Source of the DNA: DASZGL01 sp035938875 | GTDB taxonomy: Bacteria > Chloroflexota > Dormibacteria > Aeolococcales > Aeolococcaceae | Direction: 5' to 3' | DNA: 8,101 bases | Assembly: GCA_035938875.1 (NCBI GenBank) | Contig: DASZGL010000097.1 | Coordinates: forward strand, 1-8,101 | Shown: one piece after another, positions 1 to 5,973 of the stretch | Layout: every line of letters begins with the position of its first letter | How positions within the stretch are numbered: the stretch's first letter is position 1 | The notes under the pieces: generated by a model | Database searches by the model: none | What the model saw: only the letters and a program-made list of their open reading frames with translations | Told to the model about the DNA's origin: nothing | Position numbers and translations under genes: made by a program

Positions 1-1401
1 GTCCTCGACGCTGAGCTCGACCTCCTTGCCACGAGTCTGCGCGCTGATCCGCACTTCTCCGCCATCGGGGCTGTACTTGATCGCATTGTTGATCAGGTTG
101 ACCAAAATCTGGTTGATTTTCTCGGCATCACCCTTGACCAAGGGGATCTCGTCGGTGACGTCGTTGATCAGGCGGTGCCGGTTGGACACGGTGGCCCGCA
201 GGGAGCGCACCACCTGCGCCACCAGCTGACGGAGACGCACCTCGCGAATGTCCAGGCGCAGGCGGCCATGATGCACGGCGTCCTCCTGGAGGATGCGCTC
301 TGCGTAGCTGCTGAGGCGCACCGCGTTCTCGTGGATCTCCGAGGCGAAGTCGCGGGCGTCAGCGCCGTCGACGTCACCGTCGCGGATCATCTGAGCGAAG
401 CCGCGGATGCCCATGAGCGGTGTTTTCAGCTCGTGCGACACCGTGGCCACGACCGAGGTGTACAGGCGGTCGTACTCGCCGAGCTTCTCCAGGATCTCCG
501 CCTCCTTGCCGTAGAGCTGGTTGAGGTCCTCGAGGCGAAGCGCCAGGGCGCGCTCCTGCTCGTAGAGGCGGGCGTTCTCCAGGGCGACCGCGGCGCTGTT
601 TCCGACAGTGGCGACCAGAATCAGCTCGAGGTCGGTGAACTGCTCGGCCGGGGCGCGGCGCACCAGGGTGAGGGCGCCGAGCACGCGGTCGCCGACCATG
701 ATGGGCACCGCGAGCATGCTCCGCGAGCTCCGTCCGCCCTCGAGGGGCTCGAATCGCCGGTCGAGATCGGAGTCGCCGACGATCGACGGCACACGGTTGG
801 CGACCACCCAACCGACGACACCCTCACCGACCTCGAACGACCGCAGCTTGTTCATGGCGACGTCGTACCCCCAGGCAGCGCGCACCTGGAGACGGCCCAG
901 CTTGTCGAGGAGGAAGAGCGTGCCGGTGTCGAAGGGCAGTACGCCGGCGACCGCGGCGAGCACCGCCTTCATCGTCGGCTCCATGTCCGGTGAGGCGCTC
1001 AGTGTCTCGCTGACCCGGTGGAGCAGGGCCAGCTGCTCGTTGCCGGCGAGCTGGGCGTTGACCCTGACCATGAGATCGACCAGGTCGGGGTCGGGCCGGC
1101 GGGCTTGCAGCGCCTTGCGGTCGACCTCGCTGAGCAGCAGCAGCGGGCAGCGGTGCAGCGCCGCCTCGGCTCGAAGCACGGCGAGCGGGCTTTCCCCGAG
1201 GCCGGGCAGTCGCGGGTCGACGACCGCCAGGGCCAGGCTGTGCGCGCGGGCATGCTCCTCCAGCTCGGCCAGGGACTTCGCCTCGAGAACCTGGTAGGAG
1301 GATCGGCTGAGTACGTCTGCCGCCTTCCGACGGAGGGTGCCGTTGGCGGTGGCGATACACAGCGCCACGGGATCGGATGTTCGCTCTGCCACCGCGGCCA
1401 T
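1..1401 (-). CDS. Soluble GAF-domain sensor histidine kinase with degenerate receiver-like N-terminus (3' end beyond window)
   Basis: This is a two-component sensor kinase, expected to autophosphorylate on histidine and pass the phosphate to an unseen response regulator. The frame is open from an ATG at 1401 to the window edge, giving 467 residues without a stop. Residues about 10-118 resemble a receiver fold: an Asp at 62 sits in a VVDPRLPG context and a Ser at 91 follows the fourth hydrophobic strand. However, the acidic pair after strand 1 is replaced by ATANG and no Lys-Pro follows strand 5. Residues about 135-280 are a GAF sensory domain, followed by a charged, probably coiled-coil linker to about 312. 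The H-box SHELKTPL places the phosphoacceptor at His323, and the N-box NLINNAIKYS lies near 435-444. The sequence stops at SVED, just where the first glycine-rich ATP motif should begin. No transmembrane segment is seen, so it is probably cytoplasmic. ATG 1401 is the first canonical start after an in-frame stop within aroA. It has no Shine-Dalgarno sequence; GTG at 1392 is an alternative. The ligand is unknown. Confidence 0.9.
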   Translation of the reverse strand, partial: MAAVAERTSDPVALCIATANGTLRRKAADVLSRSSYQVLEAKSLAELEEHARAHSLALAVVDPRLPGLGESPLAVLRAEAALHRCPLLLLSEVDRKALQARRPDPDLVDLMVRVNAQLAGNEQLALLHRVSETLSASPDMEPTMKAVLAAVAGVLPFDTGTLFLLDKLGRLQVRAAWGYDVAMNKLRSFEVGEGVVGWVVANRVPSIVGDSDLDRRFEPLEGGRSSRSMLAVPIMVGDRVLGALTLVRRAPAEQFTDLELILVATVGNSAAVALENARLYEQERALALRLEDLNQLYGKEAEILEKLGEYDRLYTSVVATVSHELKTPLMGIRGFAQMIRDGDVDGADARDFASEIHENAVRLSSYAERILQEDAVHHGRLRLDIREVRLRQLVAQVVRSLRATVSNRHRLINDVTDEIPLVKGDAEKINQILVNLINNAIKYSPDGGEVRISAQTRGKEVELSVED

Positions 1402-1405
1402 CGTA
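1400..1405 (-). promoter_or_regulatory. Possible -10 hexamer (TACGAT) for the histidine kinase gene
   Basis: The minus strand reads TACGAT here, which fits the TANNNT pattern of a primary-sigma -10 element. It overlaps the proposed ATG start and lies 7 nt before an in-frame GTG at 1392-1390, the arrangement of a leaderless promoter. No good -35 hexamer lies 16-18 nt upstream (CCGAAC at best). Such a six-base match in a 98-bp gap can easily arise by chance, so this is a weak candidate. Confidence 0.2.
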
Positions 1406-1499
1406 GAGCCAGCCGGCGCACCGTTCGGCGTCCCGTTACCGGACAGTGAAGCGTCCGTGCCCTGGCGGTCGGAATCGGCGCCGTCTCGACCGGCAGGGC
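1402..1499 (-). other. 98-bp intergenic gap between aroA and the kinase gene
   Basis: This is the largest non-coding interval in the window and marks the likely end of the aromatic operon's tight packing. The kinase frame stays open through it, but G+C is nearly even across the three codon positions (about 71-74% each), unlike the flanking genes, so it is probably not translated. I see no convincing hairpin followed by a T-run and no Shine-Dalgarno sequence before the kinase ATG. Whether transcription reads through or restarts here cannot be told from the sequence. Confidence 0.6.
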
Positions 1500-2810
1500 T
1501 CAGCCCGGCGAGGTGAGCCGGCGGAGGTCGTCGAAGAATCGCGGGTACGACACCGCCACCGTTTCGGCGCCCTCGATGACCGAATCAGCCCCGCCGTTGG
1601 CGACGAGGCTGGCAGCAACCGCCCAGGCCATGGCGAGCCGGTGATCGCCGTTGGCCTCAAGGCGTGCGGGACGCAGCCGCACCGGTCCGTGGACCACCAG
1701 GCCGCCGTCCAGCTCGTCGACGGTGGCGCCGAGCGTCCGCAGCCCCGACACCACCTCGGCGATGCGGTCCGACTCCTTGAGCCGGAGCTCGGCGGCGTCG
1801 CGGAACTCGGTGGAGCCCTCGGCCTGGGTGGCGATCACGGCGAGGACTGGGATCTCGTCGATGCAGCGGCCCACGAGATCGCCGGAGACCACGGTCGCGC
1901 TGAGCGCCGCCCCGCGGACCTCGACGTCGCCGACCGGCTCGACGCCCCCGGCCGGATCGCCCGGGTCGACGCTGACCCGCGCCCCCATGGCGGTGAGCAC
2001 GTCGAGCACCCCGGTGCGTCCCGGGTTGAGGGTCACGCCGGGACAGCGCACCACAGCTCCCGGCTTCGCCGCGGCCAGCGCGAGGAGGAACGCTGCGGAG
2101 CTGAGGTCGCCGGGAACGCGCAGCCCGAAGGGAGCCAGCGGACCCGGGGTCAGTGTGATCCTGCCGGATTCGACCTCAACGCCCTGCCCACAGAGGCGAA
2201 GCATCCTCTCGGTGTGATCGCGGCTCGGACCCGGTTCGATGACGGTCGTCGGCGCGGCCGCGCCCACACCGGCCAGCAGCACGGCGGACTTGAGCTGGGC
2301 GCTGGCGACGGGCATGCGGTATTCGATGGCGGCGAGGGGAAAGCGTCCCCGGACGCGCATCGGCGCCGTGCCACCGTCGGGTGCGGTCTCCACACGCGCA
2401 CCCATGCGGCGCAGCGGATCGGCGACGCGCTCCATGGGGCGGCGCCGCAGCGAGGCGTCGCCGTCGAGCGTCGCGTCGACGTCGTGGGCTGCGATGACGC
2501 CCGCCAGCAGCCGCATGGTCGTGCCCGAGTTGCCGCAGTCGAGGACGCCGTCGGGGGTGCGCAGGCTGCGACCCGCACCGGCACCGTCGAGCGAGACCCG
2601 GCCGTCGCCGAAGGGTCGCACCGATGCGCCGCAGGTGCGCAGGCATTCGGCGGTGCTGGTCACGTCGGCCGCCGGCGAGATGTTGCCGACATAGCTTCGC
2701 CCCAGCGCCAGGGCGCCCAGGATCAGGGCCCGGTGGCTGATCGACTTGTCGCCGGGGACGCGCACCTCACCGCCGACCCGACTCGCTGCCGAGACGCTGA
2801 CTGTGCTCAC
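1500..2810 (-). CDS. aroA: 3-phosphoshikimate 1-carboxyvinyltransferase (EPSP synthase)
   Basis: This cytoplasmic enzyme transfers the enolpyruvyl group of PEP to shikimate-3-phosphate, the sixth shikimate step and the target of glyphosate. The product is 436 residues, normal for the family. The substrate-binding PGDKSISHR has Lys22, Ser23 and Arg27. The PEP/glyphosate loop is CGNSGTTMR with Gly96 and Arg100. SAQLK is at 170-174, RDHTE at 197-201, the catalytic Asp318 is in IDEIP, KESDR is at 345-349, and GDHR ends at Arg391. The sequence resembles Bacillus-type EPSP synthases (SAQxK, RxHxxE) more than the E. coli class. The usual NxTR motif reads NPGR at 262-265. I chose the GTG at 2810 because its GTGA overlaps the tyrA stop, as at the other junctions, and it leaves a normal short N-terminus. 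A start at 2849 would add 13 arginine-rich residues inside tyrA. No Shine-Dalgarno sequence is seen, so translation is probably coupled to tyrA. Confidence 0.96.
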   Translation of the reverse strand: MSTVSVSAASRVGGEVRVPGDKSISHRALILGALALGRSYVGNISPAADVTSTAECLRTCGASVRPFGDGRVSLDGAGAGRSLRTPDGVLDCGNSGTTMRLLAGVIAAHDVDATLDGDASLRRRPMERVADPLRRMGARVETAPDGGTAPMRVRGRFPLAAIEYRMPVASAQLKSAVLLAGVGAAAPTTVIEPGPSRDHTERMLRLCGQGVEVESGRITLTPGPLAPFGLRVPGDLSSAAFLLALAAAKPGAVVRCPGVTLNPGRTGVLDVLTAMGARVSVDPGDPAGGVEPVGDVEVRGAALSATVVSGDLVGRCIDEIPVLAVIATQAEGSTEFRDAAELRLKESDRIAEVVSGLRTLGATVDELDGGLVVHGPVRLRPARLEANGDHRLAMAWAVAASLVANGGADSVIEGAETVAVSYPRFFDDLRRLTSPG

Positions 2811-3700
2811 CGCACCGGACGACCGGCGGCGGCGCGCTCCTCCAGCCACCGTTGACGGATGGCACGCGCCTCGTCGAAATACGCGGCGGCGGCATCGTGG
2901 TCACCGAGCACTCCGCGGAGCTCACGCAGCTGCGACTCGAGCGCATCGAGCGCGGCGGCGATCGCGATGCCGTTGGTCGAGGTGATGGCGGCGTACATCG
3001 CCGCCTCCCCGCCACTCAGTCGCGCCATGTCGCGGAATCCGGCGGCGGCAAGCCGCTGCGCCTCGGGCCAGCCTTTGCCGGCGCCGGCGGCGCGCACCAG
3101 CGCGGCGCTGAGCGAGAAGGGAAGGTGCGAGATCGACGCCGCGGCGACGTCGTGCGCTGCGGCGTCGAGCACCTCGATGTGTGCGCCGACGCGCTCGATG
3201 CACGCTGACCACGGCGCGAAGGCATCGAGGTCGGCGTCGCTGCGTGGCGTCAGCACCCAGGTGCACCCGGCGAAGAGCGCAGGGTCGGCTGCCTCGTAGC
3301 CGCTGCGCTCGCGGCCTGCCATGGGATGGCCGCCGAGAAACCGCTGCGGCGGAAGGATCGTTGCCGCCCGGTCCACGATCCACGCTTTGGTGCTGCCGCA
3401 GTCGGTGGCCAGCGCGCCACCAGCATGCTCGCGGCACGCCACCAGCCACTCGGGCATGGCGTCGACGGGCGTGCAGAGGACGACGAGCTCGGCCTCGGCG
3501 AGCAGTGTGGCATCGGTGCCCGCGACGTCGCAGATGCCGTCGGCTAGCGCGCGGGCAGCGACCTCCTGACGCCGGGCGACGCCGATGATGCGCATCCCGC
3601 GCACTGCCACGCGAAGCGCTCCGCAGAGTGAGGCACCGATCAGACCGAGTCCGACAACGGCGACCGACCGCGGCGGTTCTGCCTCGCGCGTGCCGGTCAC
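2807..3700 (-). CDS. tyrA: Prephenate/arogenate dehydrogenase
   Basis: This enzyme oxidatively decarboxylates prephenate (or arogenate) in tyrosine synthesis, using NAD(P)+. The product is 297 residues, a catalytic TyrA without a C-terminal ACT domain or a fused chorismate mutase. The N-terminal Rossmann fold carries GLGLIG at residues 17-22. DCGSTK is at 100-105. GGHPMAGRERSG at 123-134 contains His125, aligned with the catalytic histidine of the family. The helical C-terminal domain begins near SHLPF (181-185) and has GFRDMARL at 221-228. SHLPF departs from the common SHLPH. Specificity for prephenate versus arogenate, or NAD+ versus NADP+, cannot be read with confidence. The GTG start at 3700 is 16 bp after the DAHP synthase stop, the only gap between genes inside the operon, and no clear Shine-Dalgarno sequence precedes it. 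The stop codon overlaps the aroA start. With no ACT domain here, feedback control may rest on the DAHP synthase upstream; this is inference. Confidence 0.93.
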   Translation of the reverse strand: MTGTREAEPPRSVAVVGLGLIGASLCGALRVAVRGMRIIGVARRQEVAARALADGICDVAGTDATLLAEAELVVLCTPVDAMPEWLVACREHAGGALATDCGSTKAWIVDRAATILPPQRFLGGHPMAGRERSGYEAADPALFAGCTWVLTPRSDADLDAFAPWSACIERVGAHIEVLDAAAHDVAAASISHLPFSLSAALVRAAGAGKGWPEAQRLAAAGFRDMARLSGGEAAMYAAITSTNGIAIAAALDALESQLRELRGVLGDHDAAAAYFDEARAIRQRWLEERAAAGRPVR

Positions 3701-3716
3701 CGCTTGGCGGAAGTGA

Positions 3717-4766
3717 TTACGGCGCCGCTGCGCCGGCCGGTCGAGCTGCGGCCACGGAGCGTCCCACCGCTTCGGCGACGGCGCGGAGCATCGGCACCAG
3801 CGCGGCGAAGTTCTGCGGGGTCAGCGACTGGGGTCCGTCGGAGAGCGCCTCGTCAGGACGGGGATGGACCTCGACCATCACGCCGTCGGCGCCGGCGGCG
3901 ACAGCGGCGCGCGCGGTCGCCGAGACCAGCGACCAGCGCCCCGTGGCATGCGAGGGGTCGACGATCACCGGCAGATGGGTCAACTCCTTGAGCAGCGGGA
4001 CCGCGGCGATGTCCAGCGTGTTGCGCGTCGCCGTCTCGAACGTGCGGATGCCCCGCTCGCAGAGCATGACGTGGTAGTTGCCCTGGGAGAGCACGTACTC
4101 GGCGCTGAGCAGCAACTCCTCGACCGTGCTCGACAGCCCGCGCTTGAGCAGCACCGGCTTGGGCTGGCGCCCCACCTCGCGGAGGAGGTCGAAGTTCTGC
4201 ATGTTGCGGGCGCCGATCTGCACGATGTCGGCGGCTTCGCTGACCGCTTCCACCTCGCTCGGTGTCATCACCTCGGTGACCACGGGCAGCCCGGTCTGCG
4301 CCCGTGCCCTGGCGAGCATCTCCAGGCCTGCCTTGCCCAATCCCTGGAACGCGTAGGGTGACGTGCGCGGTTTGAAGGCCCCGCCCCGGAGGACGTGCGC
4401 GCCGGCGTCGGCAACCACGCGCGCGGTTTCGAGCAGCATCGCCTCGTTCTCGACGCTGCATGGGCCCGCCATGATGACCACTGCATCGCCGCCGACCACC
4501 ACGCCGTTGGGCAGCGGGACGAGGGTGTCGTGCTTGCGCCACTCGCGACCGCTGAGCTTGTAGGGCTTGGTGATGCGGACCACGTCCTGGACGGCGTCGT
4601 CGTGGGTGAAGGCTTCGGCCAGGGAGAAGGGATCATGGCCGATGACTCCGATGACGGTGCGATCCTCGCCCTCGCTGAGGTGGGTCTTCAGCCCGTGCCT
4701 CTCGACCCTGGCGACGACGCGCTCGATGTCGACACGGGTTGCGCCGTGCTTCATGACGATGATCAC
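3717..4766 (-). CDS. aroF: 3-deoxy-7-phosphoheptulonate (DAHP) synthase, class I-beta with N-terminal regulatory domain
   Basis: This enzyme condenses PEP and erythrose-4-phosphate to DAHP, the committing step of the shikimate pathway. The product is 349 residues. Residues 1 to about 90 form the small ferredoxin/ACT-like domain (starting MIIVMKHGAT) that carries feedback inhibition by aromatic amino acids in the Thermotoga maritima enzyme. The catalytic TIM barrel follows with AGPCSVE, LRGGAFKPRTSPY, QIGARN, LLKRG, CERGIRTFE, DPSHATG and VEVHP. The metal ligands can be placed at Cys103, His273, Glu299 and Asp310, each one residue later than in the T. maritima protein. GTG 4766 overlaps the chorismate mutase stop (GTGA) and has an AGGTGG Shine-Dalgarno 7 nt upstream. 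ATG 4754 is possible but would cut into the first strand of the regulatory domain. There is no fused chorismate mutase, but a separate one lies immediately upstream. Gene naming varies (aroF, aroG or aroA in Bacillus usage). Confidence 0.96.
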   Translation of the reverse strand: MIIVMKHGATRVDIERVVARVERHGLKTHLSEGEDRTVIGVIGHDPFSLAEAFTHDDAVQDVVRITKPYKLSGREWRKHDTLVPLPNGVVVGGDAVVIMAGPCSVENEAMLLETARVVADAGAHVLRGGAFKPRTSPYAFQGLGKAGLEMLARARAQTGLPVVTEVMTPSEVEAVSEAADIVQIGARNMQNFDLLREVGRQPKPVLLKRGLSSTVEELLLSAEYVLSQGNYHVMLCERGIRTFETATRNTLDIAAVPLLKELTHLPVIVDPSHATGRWSLVSATARAAVAAGADGVMVEVHPRPDEALSDGPQSLTPQNFAALVPMLRAVAEAVGRSVAAARPAGAAAP

Positions 4767-5161
4767 TGTGCTGCCACCTGGGCTCGGGTGCGCTCGAGCT
4801 CCTCGAGGATGCGACGGGCGCCGCGTAGGTAGACGTGGCGCATCTCCGACTGATGGCGATCTGTGTTGATCAGGATCAGCGTGCGGATGCAGCGCTGCAC
4901 GCTCAGCGGGTTGGCGGCGGGGACGTCCATCTCCCTGGCGCTGAGCAGCGGCACGTCGACCCAGCCTGCCTGGCGCGCCGCGGCTGCGGGAAACTGGCTG
5001 CTCAGGTCGGGCGTGGCGGTGAACCAGGCGGCGGCGACGTCCTCGGCGACGATCCCGTTGACTTCGGACAGCGTGTCGATGAGCTCGCGTGTGGCCTCGA
5101 CGATCTTGGCCGGCTCATCCTGCTCGACGGTTGTCGCACCGCGGATGCCACGCAGTGCCAT
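4763..5161 (-). CDS. aroH: Chorismate mutase, AroH type
   Basis: This enzyme rearranges chorismate to prephenate, the branch toward phenylalanine and tyrosine. The product from ATG 5161 is 132 residues, close to the 127 of B. subtilis AroH, and is the trimeric alpha/beta type rather than the all-helical AroQ type. It opens with RGIRGATTVE, placing the active-site Arg at residue 7 as in B. subtilis. SATPDL-like FTATPDL is at 47-53, Glu77 lies in REMDV, Arg93 in CIRTL, and Tyr111 in RHVYLRGA. These correspond to Glu78, Arg90 and Tyr108 of the B. subtilis enzyme. The B. subtilis Cys75 position is Ser74 here. Two starts are possible: ATG 5161, which overlaps the trpA stop by one base and has a GGGA 7 nt upstream, or GTG 5164, which gives the GTGA overlap and one extra residue. 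I prefer ATG by homology. The gene sits between the tryptophan genes and DAHP synthase. Confidence 0.95.
   Translation of the reverse strand: MALRGIRGATTVEQDEPAKIVEATRELIDTLSEVNGIVAEDVAAAWFTATPDLSSQFPAAAARQAGWVDVPLLSAREMDVPAANPLSVQRCIRTLILINTDRHQSEMRHVYLRGARRILEELERTRAQVAAQ
4774..4779 (-). promoter_or_regulatory. Ribosome binding site for DAHP synthase gene
   Basis: The minus strand reads AGGTGG here, 7 nt before the GTG at 4766. It supports that GTG over the in-frame ATG at 4754 and lies inside the end of the chorismate mutase coding region. Confidence 0.6.
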
Positions 5162-5973
5162 CACCCTGTCCCGCCGCGCAGCATGGCCGCGAGGAAGCGC
5201 TCGGCGACGCCGACCGGATCATCACCACCCACGGCGATTGCGTCGATCAACGCTGAGGCGACGACCGCCGCCTCGGCATGACCGCGCAGCGCCTCCAGGT
5301 GTTCGTGCCGGGACAGGCCGAAACCCAGGGCGCGCGGGAGATCAGTGAACCGGCCGACACGCGCCAGCAGCTCGAAGGCCTCCTCGGAGATGTGCGACCG
5401 TGCCCCGGTGATACCGGTGACGCTGACGCAGTAGACGAATCCCGATCCCCTTGCGCAGGCCTCGCGCAGGCGCGCCTCCGTGGTCGTCGGGGCGAGCATG
5501 AAGATTAGGGCAAGTCCGCTTCGCTCTGCCTCCACCTGGAGCTCTCCGGCCTCACCGGCAGGCAGGTCGGGAACGATCAGCGCATCGGCGCCGGCCGCGG
5601 CGGCGTCGGCGCAGAAGCGCGCCGATCCGTAGCTGAGCACGGGGTTGACATAGGTCATCAGCGCCAGCGGCAGCGACACACCGGCGCCGCGCGCGCTGGC
5701 AACGTGATCCAGGGCGCGATTGACGGTGATGCCGTTGCTCAGCGCCTGGTGGCTGCTGCGCTGGATGGTCGGCCCGTCGGCCAGCGGATCGGAGAAGGGG
5801 ATGCCCACCTCGGCGGCGATGCAGCCTGCGCGTTCCGCGGCCTTGAGCAGATCAGGTGTGTCCGACAGCCGCGGATAGCCTGCGGTGACGTAGGCAACGA
5901 GGCCTGGCAGGTCGTCAGCCCGGCGTCGCGCGAACGCCGCGGCGAGCCGCGCGCCGGGCGCGCTCACCGTCAC
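5161..5973 (-). CDS. trpA: Tryptophan synthase alpha subunit
   Basis: The alpha subunit cleaves indole-3-glycerol phosphate to indole and glyceraldehyde-3-phosphate and passes indole through a tunnel to TrpB in an alpha2-beta2 complex. The product is 270 residues, the usual length, and forms a TIM barrel. EVGIPFSDPLADGP at 55-68 contains the catalytic pair Glu55 and Asp66 (Glu49 and Asp60 of the Salmonella enzyme). Further family blocks are TYVNPVLSYG at 107-116, IVPDLP at 133-138, YCVSVTGITGAR from Tyr181, and ALGFGLS at 225-231. The phosphate-binding segment usually reads VGSA; here it is VASA, with Ala239 before Ser240. The GTG start at 5973 shares GTGA with the trpB stop and is backed by a strong GGAGG 7 nt upstream. 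A second GTG two codons later is a less likely start. Confidence 0.97.
   Translation of the reverse strand: MTVSAPGARLAAAFARRRADDLPGLVAYVTAGYPRLSDTPDLLKAAERAGCIAAEVGIPFSDPLADGPTIQRSSHQALSNGITVNRALDHVASARGAGVSLPLALMTYVNPVLSYGSARFCADAAAAGADALIVPDLPAGEAGELQVEAERSGLALIFMLAPTTTEARLREACARGSGFVYCVSVTGITGARSHISEEAFELLARVGRFTDLPRALGFGLSRHEHLEALRGHAEAAVVASALIDAIAVGGDDPVGVAERFLAAMLRGGTG

Noticed and set aside
175..993. Long plus-strand open frame of about 272 codons.
   Set aside because: It is antisense to the kinase gene, whose domains are clear on the minus strand. The translation is rich in Arg, Glu, Ala and His with no family motif, as expected for an opposite-strand frame in high-GC DNA.
1476..1483. 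Palindrome CGGCGCCG in the aroA-kinase gap as a terminator or operator.
   Set aside because: Eight bases with no loop and no following T-run; such GC palindromes are expected by chance at this composition.
1402..1503. A 34-codon in-frame extension of the kinase back to a CTG that overlaps the aroA stop (CTGA), echoing the GTGA junctions.
   Set aside because: CTG starts are rare, there is no Shine-Dalgarno sequence, the predicted residues are low-complexity Gly/Ser/Thr/Pro/Asp, and G+C is nearly flat across codon positions (about 71-74%), which points to non-coding DNA.
2811..2849. A longer aroA start adding 13 residues.
   Set aside because: The extra residues are arginine-rich translation of the tyrA 3' end, and the GTG at 2810 gives the normal family N-terminus and the same overlap as the other junctions.
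1446..2855. Plus-strand open frame of 469 codons across aroA.
   Set aside because: It lies antisense to the complete, motif-rich aroA. Its length comes from scarce stop codons at high GC, and it shows no recognisable domain.
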